A stretch of 64,000 nucleotides of DNA from Moringa oleifera (Eukaryota > Streptophyta > Magnoliopsida > Brassicales > Moringaceae): assembly GCA_021397835.1 (NCBI GenBank), contig JAJFZO010000583.1, forward strand, positions 908,501 through 972,500, read 5' to 3'. Below the pieces are notes generated by a model, which was not told the origin of the DNA, did not search any database, and saw only the letters and a list, made by a program, of their open reading frames with translations. Shown in pieces: positions 11,881 through 26,032 of the stretch. The translations under genes and the position numbers were made by a program. The number at the start of each line of letters is the position of its first letter. The first letter of the stretch is position 1.

Positions 11881-14800
11881 TTTTTTTTTTGCAAGAGAAA
11901 TGTGTATATGTATGTGTATGAAAGATTTGACATTGTGAAATTGGTTTTAAATCCCCCAAAGTATTAGGATATATGTGTAGTGTTTCATGATCAATAAGAA
12001 TTGGAAAGGTCAAAACATTTTCTACTCAAGATGTTTCACAAGTGAAATAAATATAAAAATATTTTTCTAAAGGCTTCATAGCTAGAGCAAGATAGGCATT
12101 ACAGTTTAGCCTATTGAAATCATTTTGATAAGACTTGAGCTAATTCAGAAAAATTAATCAAAAGGGCCAATACAAGAAAAAAAAATGCATATCTCATCAA
12201 CATCTACGTTATAGTGCACATTTAGTGATAAGTAAGAAAATAAGCGAGATTAACATAATAGTAATAGTTACCACTATCAAAAAAATATACAAGTTTTGAT
12301 TCCTTTCTCAGATCTTTTATTTAGGCTTTTGTATTCTTGAAAATTGAATTCAAGCAAAAAGAAGAATAAAGCATACATTGATTGAAAGATAATAACATAA
12401 ATGGTATGCATGTTTCATTAAAAGAATCTAATAAAGGATGGCTTTTATTGTATATTTTCACAAGAAGCTCCAATGTTTTGCTCACAAAAAATGGTTTAAA
12501 GCAAAAAAAAAAAAAAAATGACCAAACAAGTAAACTAGTGAAAGAAGATAAAGCTTCAATGGAGCTCTTTTTTGAACAAAAGGAATTGAGATCCTAATTG
12601 ATATCCTACAAAACTCGAGAAGAAATGAGTATATAATATCCTTAGAAAATTATCCTGATACTTAAACGAGTGGATAATTTGGTAACAAAATGTTAAAAGA
12701 ATGGAAAATTGTTTAGTTTCTTAGAATTTACCTGGATATCTATAAAGCATAGGCAATATAGTTGGTCTTTATGCAGTTATCACCAAGAATCATGCATAAT
12801 CTAAATAAAGTGTCCTAGCTTTTTAAAATGTCCTAGACTCTATTATTACGAGATTACATTTGCTATTTTTATTATGATTAAAAGTTAAGACGAAGTAAGT
12901 AAAGAGATACTCAAACTAAAGGTTCTAACGCTAGTATTAGGTTATTGTAATAAATTGAGTCATCTCGATTAGTTCTAGCCATTAGATATAGGCCTAAGGC
13001 CTAATTATATCAGTGGCTTCTTTTTTCAATTGACAAATCTTAATGAGCTCTAGATCATTGATTGATTGGTTGGGCTCTATCGTTAAACCCATGTCAAGTC
13101 AAATATGTTTTCAATAATTTTTAATCTACTTAGTAAGAATTTCAACGATTTTGTCATCATTCAAATGTGCTTTCAGATCTTCATAACTAGTTTGTTTGGT
13201 GTTGCCATCTATAAGAATTGAAAATTAGTAAGCTAAACAACCAAGATCACTTAACAACAAAATTAAACGAAACTTATGTGAGTTTACATAAAACTCGTGT
13301 AACTTACATAAAGAAAGTAATAATACCTGTCAAATGTAGTTACACATGAAAACTATATTGCACATAAAACTCATAAAAAAAATTGAGAAGTATTAATGAA
13401 AAAGAATTCATAAACAAATAACTATAGGTAAAAATCCTTCACAAAATGCAAACAAATTATTCAAAAAAAATTACACATTATGGAAGTTTTTTTGGTTTAA
13501 AATTCATAAAAAGCTAAAGAAACGATTTTAATAGTATTACAAATTCTTTAAACTCATTTTTCAAGTAATTTTCAACAACTTCAAGAAATAACAAAAACTA
13601 TGAAATAATTTATTTTTTCACCTTCTGAAAGCTTCATTATTTAGAAGACGAACTTTGAGCTATTAACCAAAAAAAAAAGAAAAAAAAAGGAGATTTAGAG
13701 GAAAAGTTAGAAAGTAATAAAAAATAAGTAGTTGCTTGTGAAGAGAAATTAAGAAAAAATAAAAGTAAGAGAAAGATTTAGGTCTTTTTAAAACATTTGA
13801 TATATTCATAAATATGTTTACCCTTGAGAAGGTTTTTTTATCAAAAAAATTAAGAGTTTATTTTTTTCAAATAAAATTTGATTTTTAACAAATTCTAAAT
13901 AAATCTAAAATAATTAATTGTGTGTAAAGTAGATTTGATTCAAAATGCTTATAAAAAATTAAATATATTTTTATTATTAAAATATTTAAAAAATAATTTA
14001 AATAAATTATATATTGTTCATCTTTTAAATTTAAATAATTTATGATTCATATTTTTAAAATTTTATATAATACAAATATTTTTAAAAATATTTTAAATAT
14101 TCAAAAAATTTATAATTTTTTTGTGGTGGCTTGAATTTTTCTTTCACATCTATGAGAAACTCAAATGTTATTGTAAAAAATCTCCCATATGAATATTATT
14201 AATTTTTAAATTTTTGATATGATTAAATTCAAGCTAAATTGATAAATCAAATTCTACTTGGGGATTTGTTTAAAAATTAAAGTTTATTTGAAAAGAGACC
14301 TCAATATTTTATATGATATTTATTAAAAAATTAACAAAATAAAGATTATATAAACTTTAATATTTACCTCATAATATCAAATGAATTTTAATATTTCAGC
14401 AAGTTACTAATCAAATTTCAATATATTAATTTTGATCAGATAAAATCTTATCAAAAAAATTATAGAGATTCAAATTGAAGATGGTATTCAAGAAACTTTG
14501 ATTTGAAATTTTCGTAAATACAAAAAAAATATTTATACTATCATTACAAAAAATTTCAAATTTTTAAAAATTAAAAATATATATTTTAAATTTATACTAT
14601 CAAAATTTTAAAAAATTTACAAAGTCAAAATTATTTAAATTTAAAGAATAGATCCAAAATAAAGTAAAAAAATTTATTTAAATTATTTTTGAGACATTTT
14701 AACAATAAACCTTGCCTTTCATTTTTTATAACTATTTGAATAAAAATCTAATTTAAATTAAACTGATAAATCAAAATTTAATTTATCATAATTTAATGAG

Positions 14801-15291
14801 TAACATGAAATAATCATTAAAATTTTATGTGATTTATACTTAAAATTAAAATTAATATAACTATTAATTTAGAGCAATGCTACAAATTGACGATTAAAAA
14901 GGCTAAAATAGTTTTAGCTCATTTATTTATAAATTTTGAAATTTAAAACATATGGTAGTAATAATTGCTTGCAATTATCATCCATCAATTTGGCAAATAA
15001 TCACTGTAATAACTTCATTTAGATTTGACAAATGACAGAATCTAAGAAGGGGAAGCTGTATTGTTATAATAAGTTAGTGAAAACAGATCCATAAATTTGC
15101 ATGATTTAGTCAATATACATGCAGAAGTATAAAGAACAGGAAAAAAATAATTAAAAAATAAAAGAAGTTATGATTCTGTTGGTGTGTATCCAAGAGTCTC
15201 TACATCAATGAATCAATCATTATTAAGCTGTGTAAATGTACAATTGAAAGGAAAAGAGAAAAAAAGAGTGTCAGTACCTTGGGGCCGTGGC
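11881..15291. other. AT-rich spacer without a supported gene
   Basis: Mostly A/T-rich sequence with homopolymer runs. The part at about 14500-14760 shares words such as atactatcaaaa followed by A/T tracts with 62040-62170, suggesting an old dispersed repeat. The last 200 bases before 15292 are probably the 3' UTR of the DUF829 gene. Confidence 0.4.
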
Positions 15292-17988
15292 TTAAGAATG
15301 TTTGCAACAAGTAAGCACACAGTCCTCCAAAAACTGGCTGAGCTGAGCCGTATAGAGTTTTGGGTCATTTCTAAAATGATCTACATGAGGTGTCGACACA
15401 AAATTACAAGCACGGACCTCTCGCCCAGCCCTTCTCTGCTCCTCTATGAAGGATTCCACGCAACCAGCAGGAATGACTCTATCTGCAGTGCTATAGATAT
15501 ACAACTGTGGACAGCTTGGCTGTCCCGCTGATAATAGGTCTAGTACATCAGAAAGCCTCCTGCAAGCCATAACAATCAACAAAGAAGAATGAGAATAACA
15601 AGGACAATAGCTACTTTAAGGTACTAGACAAAATTGTTCTGCTGCATTTAAATACTATGCCTTCACTGAATACAATATCACCTAGGAACATAATATGAAA
15701 CACATATATGTTCCAAATATAACAAGTTAGAATGCAGAATCCCAGTTTTCTCTTGTTTAATTAAATAAAAATCAGTGTCAATACAGAAGCTAGTCATAAT
15801 GATTACTGGAAAGGGGGGGTGGGGTGGCTTGCGCAATTCACCTGTTGACAGCAGGAAGATTCAAAACCACTTTGAAGAACTTCTCCAGAACTAATAGCAA
15901 CGCTGTTTCGGTGACTGCAGGCTTGGGTTTGACAACTTCTTTGCTGCCAACTAATACCTCCATGTCTGAATCACTTGAACTTGCAATTCCTTTCGTTGCA
16001 AAACTATGCTTTTTGAGGAATGCTGCTGAAAAGCCAGATGCCCAGACCTATTTCATAGATGTGACCCAGAATTAAATAAGCTAATATCAAACTTACTCAT
16101 CCATATAATTTTAAAAGATAACAGGGTAGATGAACTTAACTAAAAAGGCGTCTCACAAAGAGAATCCTGCAGAACCTATATCCTTCTAGAATATGTTGAT
16201 CTCCCAACTTAATAGTTTTACATTACTTCAAGCAGGTTCAATTCAACATGAAGAGGTGGGCAGTTCAGTTCCAAGTTACTAGGTTTGCATTTTTACAGAT
16301 GATTGAAACAGGTAAAAAGCAGCTGTGAATTTCAGAACAACTTGAATAACAAGGCAGTGGAGCAAGAAAGATATAGTGGAATAGCTCAAGCCCAACAGCA
16401 ACAAAGTTAAACCATCAGGGCTACCACTTCCAAGTTGTCAATGGTCACATAATAATATATAAATCGAAACATAAATATATAAATATAACCGTTTGTTGTT
16501 AATATGACGGAGAAACCTGAGATCAGGACAAATTCCAATGAAATCAGTAACTGAATATTTCCAACACAACTGAGAGGCTCTATAGATAGAATGAGTGACA
16601 TGTCAATAGTCAAAAGTATCTGAAAAGAGAAAGGCAACTCAGCCCCAGGTCATTTCCCAATGCTCCCGATCTAAAAGAAGGAAACGGCAAGAAAAAATGA
16701 CAGTGAAGACCAACTCTGGGAAAACTGCTAGTGTGGCATAAAATATGGCAGTAGTTTAGTGTATAGAGTATCAACAAATACAAAACAGAATTTTCTAAAA
16801 GTATCCTAGGCATCATCTGAATGTTATTGTCAAATGATTCTGGATAAACTGATGGTAGCGCTTAAGATCACCAACAGAATCACTTAATAGCGGTCAGTCC
16901 TGTTAAGACAATAGACTGAACTCTCATCTAAAGCTGACAACAAAACACATAATGACAGAACACTAAAATGTCACCTATGGTCCCGCATAACCACATTAAT
17001 TACGAAAAGTAAACAAATTTGCAGTTTCATTTACCTGAGGGTCAGGGGTTGCAACAGGTGCAGAGTCCACAATACATCCCCTAATCCGTCCCATAAGCAC
17101 AGGATCTTGCTTCTGAAACTTCTCCAGGATGGCTCCATATCTACAACAAGATGGATCAAATCAGGAAAGAATCCTTTAAAAAGACAACCAAAATGATATC
17201 CAAGTGTGCATTATTACATAAGTATGACAGAGAGAAACTTACGTCAACCATCCAGTGTTACTAAAAGTGTGAAAAATGAGGTTTTTTCCTTCCTCTTCCA
17301 ACCAATCAGCCAAGTGGTTGACAAGCAACTCTATATTCTGTTCAGCTTTCCCACCAACTTGGTAACTAAGGATCTCACTCATTGGGAAAGTGAAGGTAAT
17401 GGCATGATATCCCCTTGAAGTATACCACTCTGCATATCTTTTGAGATGCTTCTGCTTTGATCCCAACCATCCAAGCAAAACTACTACTGTTCTAGACTTT
17501 GTGGATGAGCAATCAGAAACTCCTTGAACATCAATGGCATTAGGCTCTGGCAAATGCCATCTGTACAGAACATCAGGGGCTGAAATAGAGAGAGCATTTC
17601 TAAATGCGACAGGCTTTGATGCTTTTACCCACTCTGCCGACTGATATAGATTATGAAGGACAGGAGAAGAAGCAACAGATGAACATAACATAGAAGGAAC
17701 CACATTCGGGCCAGAAATAGGAACAGGCAAGTTAACATTAGGTACAGGCACTCGAATTCTGGTGACAAAGGACAAGTTCGTGAGCTTGGAAACTGATACC
17801 TGAGAAACCCAAGAAGACTTTTCATCTCCTATTGAACTAGATAAAGAATCATTTTGCTCTGATGTAGAACAACCATCTGATGTTTTAAAAGGAGGCCATT
17901 TATCAGAAAAGTCGGCAGAGACAGAAGCCACAGTAACAGCAGCAGCTGCAACTAGATGTCGTTGAATGACCCCAGACAAGGAACCCAT
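15292..17988 (-). CDS. DUF829 / TMEM53-type alpha/beta hydrolase (4 coding exons, 441 aa)
   Basis: Coding exons on the minus strand: 17988-17243, 17140-17035, 16047-15842, 15559-15292 (1326 nt with TAA). All introns are GT-AG, and the joins read TGWLTYGAILEK, TPDPQVWASGF and LPAVNRRLSDVL. Family marks are GWLGSKQKHLKRYAEWY, the nucleophile elbow HTFSNTGW (Ser about 243), IRGCIVDSAP, STADRVIP (Asp about 379) and FVSTPHVDHFRNDP (His about 411/414), so a Ser-Asp-His triad is complete. The substrate of plant DUF829 proteins is unknown; the animal relative TMEM53 is a nuclear-envelope protein. The ATG at 17988 is the first in frame: upstream codons carry no ATG before a stop. A 5' leader intron is likely, with acceptor near 18010. 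Arabidopsis At3g19970 (from memory) is the nearest match and lies beside myosin ATM1. Confidence 0.92.
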
Positions 17989-18269
17989 TGTAGCAAAGAA
18001 ACTCTCTTCAGCACACAAGCTACCACAAAATATCAAGTGATCCTCGTATTACATAACACACCAATCCAAGGTGAAAAAAAAAAAATCAGTCCAGTGAAGA
18101 ATCACCGGCACAAGATTGGAGGAATCGGTTGATGAACCATCAATAACTAGATGAGATTGCCACGGCTTTCAAATAAGAAAGGGTCTACAAAATAACATAG
18201 ACGAGTAAAACACTCGTGATCTGGAGTCGAAGTCAGTGTTTTGGTGTTTGTCGACAATATTCTCACCGG

Positions 18270-18552
18270 CACCTGGGATTCTGTGACTATGGGGCTGTCA
18301 ATGTTCTTTTTTGACAGCCCGATCAATGGTCAATAACAGACACCGACCAAGAAGCTTCTCCTTCAGGCCTACATGCACACAACCAAACGCGCTTTAATAT
18401 GAAAACAAAACAAATGACGGTACCTTCTGCGGTGGTTGCATCATATTCTTACCTGGACTCTGGTTTCTCCACGAAGTCGGGCTGCCAACGTTCTCTATTG
18501 ACAGCCCGATCTAAGCTATGACAACAACGCACCGACCAAGAAGCTTTTCTTC
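18270..18552 (-). repeat. tandem duplication of a candidate 5' leader exon
   Basis: Two copies about 187 bp apart: 18270-18363 and 18450-18552. Both contain the plus-strand words TTGACAGCCCGATC and CACCGACCAAGAAGCTT. In each copy GGGCTG(T/C)CAA and TTGACAGCCC form a short inverted repeat. On the minus strand both copies end in CAG|GT at the same place; the copy at 18453 has a strong donor, GTAAGAAT, and the other a weaker GTGCCGGT. I infer alternative or duplicated non-coding first exons of the DUF829 gene, splicing to an acceptor just above its ATG. Confidence 0.6.
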
Positions 18553-18599
18553 CCTCGGGTCAAAGCTCCCCACTTCCTTTGGCTGAAAAAAAAAAAACT

Positions 18600-21500
18600 C
18601 TGAAGGTCAAACACGGCATGAATGGCATAATTAATTTATTGCTGATAAATCCTTCATAAGTTTTGGTGAAAACTTCAAATTAAATCACTAAAACAGAATA
18701 AAAGTTAACTGATAATTCTTTTAAAAAAGAAAAAGTAAAACTGACAACATAAGTTTGCACTCTGCACCACAAGATTAATTATAGGAAATCACTGTAAGTA
18801 TTCCTAAAACAATATTAATCTCAATCTGATATTCGCTTACATCAGTCATGCTTCATATATAAGTTTTGAAAATAAAATAATAAGAAAAGTATATTATTCA
18901 GCTGCCAATCAATCTGCTTGAAGTCCGTCCAAGTAAGCAGTGAGAACAAGCCTAAAAAAAGGGAAGGATGGTGATGGTGACTGATAGCTGACGAAGACTC
19001 CGACAACTTTGGAGGCAGAAAGAAGGACTGAATGACGGTTTTGTCCCTGAAGAATTCCTATTATCCTAGGATAGAGATCAGCGCAAGCTTCCGCGCGGAT
19101 GCCCATTACGTTATCGTCATGGAAAATGGGAACACTGAACCCAAACGCGTAGGAATCCTTCTAGAAGGACATGACGGGAATAAAGTATAAAACCGAAGGG
19201 CAGAATAGGAATAAGGAATCCAACCCACCAAGTTTTAAACCAACGAATCTTGGTTGTAAAGTTAGCCGATGGCTCCAAAAAGGAAAAGGAAGGCCTCTTA
19301 AGTAATCTTAACGCCGAACCACAATTTGCCTCTGATGAATCACGGGTCCAGATCGAGTCAGATCGCTACCGACTCGGAACGGAACTGAGTTCACCAAAAC
19401 CGAAACGTCGGATTTCCGAGCCTCAAAAAAATGCTTGTAAATTTGTCATGATAAGCATTTCAATTAGAAGTCAGTTTCGAGATGGAAAACGAGAATATCG
19501 GGAATTTGAAAATCAAGAACCACAGCTCAAGAAGGGCGCAGAAATCAACCGGAAGGGGCAGCAACGTAAACATATCAATAAAACAAAACGAAAGGACAAG
19601 TGAGATTGGGATGGAGAAACACACCGCGTCCACATTCAATCGACAATCCAAATGACGAAATATAAAAATAGAAGAGAGAGTAGAACATATTGGCCCCAGA
19701 AAAGAAACAAAAACAAGAGAAGAGAGCAGAGCAGGAGAGATTACATAAAGAAGATAAAATCCGAATGAATGCAAAGTGAATAAAAGAGAAAGAAGAATGA
19801 GAAACTCACCTGCGGAATAGAAGAGAAAGGAATAAATTTGAACAAGCAGCAGAGGAGAAAAGCGAGAGTCCCCTTTAAAGCGAAACTGTCTCTCGGAACT
19901 ATAAGATTTGCGTTATGGGTTTGATCTACGCGTGTGCCATTTCTGTTTTGTTGGGCTACCACAATTTGGCAAGTGGCAAAGGCTCTAACGCGCTCTCTTT
20001 CAAAAGGTACCCTGGATGTCCCATTTGTTCGGCGTGCCTGCACTCCAAACCCCAAATTTAAAATTTTGAAAAGGTTATCTTCCAAGTGCATATGAAATAG
20101 ATTTTGATTGTTTCTATTATTGACTAGTTGGGTCTCTCTGTTGGTTTTATTTCACAATTTTCTTTAATGTTAAATATTTAATTTATGTGAAGAAAATCGA
20201 AATTTTTTTTTTGTAATTTGAATATTTATTGACATGCTATTAATTAATTAGCAAAAAAACTGAGGCCTTTGAAAGTTTTACGATTTTTATAACAAGGGAA
20301 TCACTAGAGGCAGAGGTTCATTAAGGGACATTCTGAGTGGATATCCAAACAAAATATTCGCTGGAATGGGGAAATGCGTGCAAGAATAAAAGATGCCTTT
20401 GTGCTATTATCAGTTATGCCCATCAAATTTCTGTCTTTTATTCCCTTTCCTTGACAGAGTTTCAATTGCATCGTGAAGGAATGGCTTTTCTTTAGATAAT
20501 TCTCTCCATGTTGTATGGACTCCAAGAAAAATAAAGATAATCATTATCATCTTCCGATGATTCTCTCCATCTCATATTAAGGGTGATTTCAAGTTGAATT
20601 CAAATGGATGAATCAAAACGTAATTTTTAAAATTTGAATAAAATCAAAATTGTTTATACTAATTTTGATTTTGAATCATAATCAAAATTATTTTTAAATA
20701 TAATTTAATTATGATTCATATAAATTTTAAATTAAAATTAAAATCAATGATTGAAAATCGATAATTTTGATTCGATTTTTAATTAAATTAATAAAAATAT
20801 ATAAAATAATTTAATTTAAAACTTTTATTAAAATAATTTTAAAATTATAAAATAATTTAATTTTAAAAATATATATTATTTAATAAAAATATAATCATTA
20901 TATTTTTATTAAAAATTTTAATTTAAATATAAAATACTTTGAACTGATTTTAAATTAACTTAAAATTAAATTGAAAATAAATCGAATTTAAATTTTAACT
21001 ATTTATAAATTAAAATTTAAATTATTTTTGACTCGAATTTTAACTTAAATATAAAATTTCGCTAAAAAATTATCATTAATTGAGGTCGCCTTAAAAGGTC
21101 ATCAATTGCACTCCTTTTAAGTCGTGATCAGGGCAGTACAGCAGACACACTACAGTTAAACTTACAAAATTAATAGACCTGAGCGAATAACTTTTTTGCA
21201 CTAGCTGCCATCCGTTACAACAATCCAGCACAAATAAGACGCACCAACACCAATTAGAATCTTCCCCTCAACGGAATTTCCTTGTGAATCAAACACTCTG
21301 GTTTACAAAGATATTGTGATCTGACTAGGTGAAATTTTTGACTTTCAAATGTCTCATCACCATAACAAGACATCTGTAGGAGCGTCCTTTTAAGTTAATG
21401 TGTAGCGACTTCTTATGGACCTGACGTGGCACTGGAAAGGCACACGTAATTCACGTATGAGAAGAAAAACATGAGAATTTGGAAAGGGCGGGAGCCAAAA

Positions 21501-23270
21501 GCATTGGAACCTCAACAGTAGAATAAACCCACTTCCACTGATTCTAGCCACTGATCCAAGGGTCTTGCTCCATCTGGCAGTGGCAACAGACTATCAACCT
21601 TTCAATCACATAGTCATAAGATCTTTGTTCAGCAAGCCTACATGTGGGAAAAATTAAAATTGTGGCTAGTAATAATATGATTTTAAAATCTCCATTCAAC
21701 TCAAATGTGACATTTTAAACTAGTCAATAACTGCTTAAAGCATATGCCATTTTGACTGCAGGAAGCATGAGATATAAACCGACTTAGAGTAGGTGAAAAA
21801 ATGGTTATGTACTTCGAAGTCAAGCAACTGGGTAAGATGAATAGCCCTACCCAAATTTAAGCATATAACTTCTCATATTACGCTTCAAGATGCCACACAA
21901 CCAAAGAAAACATTTTGCATCCAGGTGAAATATAAACACAAACTCTGACACTGACTAATGGAATTCATCCAAGGCTACTTAGAAAGTATTGGCGACTATT
22001 AGTTAACAAGTATATCTCTTTCACAATTCTCAGACATTCACAACTCTGAGATGTCAAGATGCATATTTAACCAGGTTCCACAGTATGCATTAACTGTGTT
22101 AAGGAATCACACCAAATTATGGGAAGCAATTCAACCACCTTGTTGAGAAGACACGATACAACTAATATTTCGGATACCTGCTAAAGTAAAAAACAGAACA
22201 AACACGAACTCTTATTCTCATAAAGATAACATTATTCTACCTTGGAAACCATTAAAATAACTACAAAATACAAACCTTAGAATCAGACAGCACAATTTGA
22301 TCCAACAATAGTAAGCAACCACAAAAGCCATGAATCTAAGCTTCAAGTCAGTGAACTGAACCCCAAAATATAGTCATATGGCCAGTAAAAAATAGATGTA
22401 TTCATTAAATCCCTTTAACTAGCCCATCAACTTAATACCCTTTGAACAACAAATGTCTGCCACATAGACTATCCTTGGACTAACTGCAACTGGAAGTCTG
22501 AAAGAAGACATCAGTAAAGTGAAAACATGTCAAGCATTATGTTTCACAGAAACCACGTAGTGAAGCCTGATTGCCCAAAAGACATGCGAGATCATTTGAG
22601 TCATTTGATGCTTCATTTCTCATGGGATAATAAAACTTACAATGTTAAATGCTTCTCTAACGTGTAATAGATAAAAAAGAACTAAGCTTCTTTCTACCAA
22701 CAAGTATGTGCATTACGTCCAAACAGGTAGGCACAACAACTGATAAGTCATACCCACCAGCAGAATAATTCCAAAGCCAAACATGGATTTGGCATATCCA
22801 ATCTGCAACTTCAATAAACATCTGCAAACTAGCTTTTAAATCCTTCTAGTTGGCCAAGGTCACTCTTTTATCATGCATGAACATATATTAGCAAACAAAC
22901 TATAGGTCAACTTGAGAGGGTATGTAAATATCAGTCCGAAAAAGAACTAAAAGCAAACTCAAATTGCATGTGCACACAAAAAAATAAAAAGCAAATCTCA
23001 GAAAGCAATATTTGGAACCCATGAATCAATTGATATTTAAATATAACCAGTTTCCCACCATCAGTAACTAACAAATTCACCGTCAACATAAGAACAACAC
23101 ACCATCTGTGTTGATGCAGAACTTGCATATAATTTATAGATAAGTTAATACAAATTATCTACATGCTCAAGCAGCTGATATACCCTCTTGTTTCTGAACA
23201 TGGATGAGATTTCTCATCAATAAACGTAAGCACATATGAGAGTCAAAAGAGGAACACAATGAGGAAACAA
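18600..23270. other. spacer between the DUF829 gene and RibF
   Basis: No coding gene is supported. Bases 18900-20100 are relatively GC-rich and hold several short open frames on both strands (for example 19106-18909 minus, 65 codons) that match nothing I know. On the minus strand at 19811 there is a donor-like CCGCAG|GTGAGTTT, so a further non-coding upstream exon or a small transcript is possible. Bases 20590-21060 are A/T-rich repeat-like DNA. Bases 21100-23270 look like ordinary spacer or the 3' UTR of RibF. Confidence 0.4.
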
Positions 23271-26032
23271 TCAACTTATATTACCAAACTCAATACTGAA
23301 GAGCCAAAGGTCTTGAGAATTATCAAAGTCAAAAAAGCTTAACCCATCTACATCTAAATGGATATGTGTAGTATCAATGAATACTCTACATGTTACTGCA
23401 TTCTCATGACCAACTATAAGAGAACAGTTCTCGTAAAATCCCTCCGTTGGTGGTAAATTTAATAAACAAGACTTTGGAATTGACACCCTTCTTTTTCTAC
23501 TAGTACTAATAAAACCTTCATGGTCTTTCACCATTACTATAACACGATGTGGCCGACCTAGAAGCTCTGATACATAATTCATATCCCCTACAGCTAGAGC
23601 ACGGCGAACCCGTGTAGATGACACCTGTCCTCTCTCTTTTAAATCACTTAGATCTATATCTCTGGAATCTTGATTCCTGTCCATGACAGAATTTATTATG
23701 TAAGCTCCAATTCCATACTCCTCACACAGCCTCACAAGTTCTGATGAATCACCAGCAGCTTTATATCCAAATCGGTAGTTTTCCCCTGTCATAGTTAACC
23801 ATTAGGAGTTAAGTTTTAATTTCTTTTTAATTTTTTAGCACAGAATTTAACCAGTTTGACAAAAAACTATGAACAGTCACTTCTAAATTTACCAGCGACA
23901 ACTCCAGATACTCTAAGCTCCTTCAACAACTTCTCAACAAATTGTCGTGGAGTAAGGTGTCGAACGCTTGAAAATTCTATCTGGAATTCGGTCGGGACCT
24001 TATTACCACAGCAAGGGGCCCAAGAGGAAAGAACCCGCTTCCGATCACATTTGGCAACTATAGGGGCCCTGTTCAGACAAAAATACAACCCATTAGAAAT
24101 TTTACCTATTTTTATCACAGTTCATGAACAAGCAAATCTCATAGCTTCATTTAAAAAATGATTTCCCCCTTGATTATTCACTATATCCACCATTTACCCC
24201 GAGTTCACAAAGTCACATGAAACCCAAAATAGTAGAAATCTACATACATACATATGCATATATTTACATAACACACATTGATGTCTATCTCTAAACAAAA
24301 TCCAATTGAGAAATGTTTGTATATGTCACTGTTAAAAGGGGTAGTCCTCACTATGAATTTTCTATAGTGTACACCCAAGAGGAAAAAGGGCTCAATTAAA
24401 ATGAAAAGGCCATCATTAAAAAGAGGGGGGGAAAAAAAAGAGTTCAACCAAAAAGTAATATTCTTCTCTCTCATAAACCATAAAGGTAAACCAACATATA
24501 TATATATATATATAATTCTCTTCTTATAATCAAAAGAAAAAACACAGCAAGATAGATTTGTTTCCCATTTTTCCAGATAAAAAAGTTGTTCCTTGACCAA
24601 AAATCACAAAGTGCTTTTTCAAGTTTTATACATTTCCTGTGTCTTAATTAGCACAGAAGCAGAAACTGAAGTTACTAGCCAAACATTATTGGCTTCAACC
24701 AAGGTGCCAAAAGTAGCTACATGCATCTCAAACTATAGAAGTAAATAAAACAACTTTTCCAGTGGGGGAGGGGCAGAGAAAGACAGTTAAAATAACATAT
24801 ATAAGAAGAAAAAAAAAGGAAAAAAAAAAAAGCTTAATAGAGGGGCAAAAAACTATGACAAAACAGTCTGTACCTAGGCTCCCAGCCAAGTACCTCGGCC
24901 ATCCCTACAAAAGACAAAAGATATGGAACTCCAAACTTTGATGCTTGAATTGCAAGTTCTCGATGTCCAATATGTAGAGCATCAAACTTTCCTAAGGCAA
25001 CTATTCCTCCTGGTGAAAATGAAACAATTACCAATAAATCACATGTCCTACAGTGGAAATTAACAAAAGTTTACCGATTGATTCTATTAGGAGATTAACA
25101 AATAAACATAAGGAGATACCATTAAGAAGTAGAGAGATAATATGTATTTGCACGATCCATATTACCATACCTGTCGCTATACCATTTATGTAAAACAATT
25201 ACACAAATAACAGTAAGGGGATGATATATTATATGTAAGAGAATCAAATAAGAGATAAATGAATGAAATAAAACCTGCCACTGAGGGCAATCCTTCGGCA
25301 GGAAGCTCGCGATCATCTTCTAGTTGGCTATGAACAAAGACAAGCAACGAGAAACAGGGAAAGAATGTGAATAAAATGTATTGAGAATAAAATGTTCCAA
25401 AATCCTGAAAAATTTAGAAGAAGACTTCCAAAATCCGCAACAATGGTAATCCTCCTACCCCACCTCACTTCATACATAGCCAATAATACTATGCCCCAAA
25501 GTCAAAAGCACAAACTTCAGAACATTCAATATACATTTCTAAATCAAACTAATTTATTAACAAAGGCTGAACATAAGGAGGAACGAAGAAAAAGCAGAAC
25601 AAGGAGACATGACCATGTGCACACATAATAAAAGATCCTACGCAAGTAGAAGGGCATACAAATAAGTACATCCAAATCTATGAAAATTTTGAAACCAATT
25701 TTTTTTCAGTTTCTTTGTTTTACTCATTCCACATAATATACGCCAGTAGAACTGTTTGAAAAAAAGAAGAAGAAAGGAACAGAAAAGAACCTGAAACAAT
25801 CGGCGAGAACTGGCATTTTGCATTGGCGGACGGAGGAAGAAACCGTTCTCTGCTGCAACCGATGATGATCGTCGCCAATTATCACAAAGCGAGGAGGCCT
25901 CACAATGAAAGAGGAGAGCTGAACAATTTTCGTACTGCAAAACCCTAACCCTGACCTTAATCCTAGGCATTGGTGGTGATGATGGTTACACTCTCGTAAG
26001 TGCTGGGAAATACGAGAGCCACCACCCAACAT
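23271..26032 (-). CDS. RIBF1: plastid-type FAD synthetase RibF (FMN adenylyltransferase; 5 exons, 373 aa)
   Basis: Exons on the minus strand: 26032-25791, 25327-25275 (53 nt), 25009-24874, 24068-23893, 23785-23271 (1122 nt with TGA). Joins read [46 protein letters not shown] and [13 protein letters not shown]. The enzyme transfers AMP from ATP to FMN to make FAD. The nucleotidyltransferase motif [10 protein letters not shown] lies at about 105-114, and the second conserved motif, SSTRVR, at about 258-263. As in Arabidopsis RIBF1/RIBF2, there is no riboflavin-kinase domain, and the Ser/Arg/His-rich N-terminus of about 80 residues fits a chloroplast transit peptide. The C-terminus runs EFG then three extra residues to TGA; the bases after EFG also look like a splice donor (GTAATATAAG), so the annotated end could differ slightly. 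RIBF1 rather than RIBF2 is chosen from gene order only. Confidence 0.94.

Noticed and set aside
13900..14880. possible repeat shared with 61720-62320
   Set aside because: Some words match, but both are almost pure A/T, so the likeness cannot be told from composition by eye; an alignment with shuffled controls is needed.
15292..15531. plus-strand frame 15184-15531 opposite the DUF829 last exon
   Set aside because: A shadow of the minus-strand exon, which carries the catalytic Asp and His motifs.
24205..24600. 131-codon minus-strand frame between RibF exons 3 and 4
   Set aside because: It lies in the intron 24069-24873, includes a translated TA repeat (Ile-Tyr runs) and has no homology.
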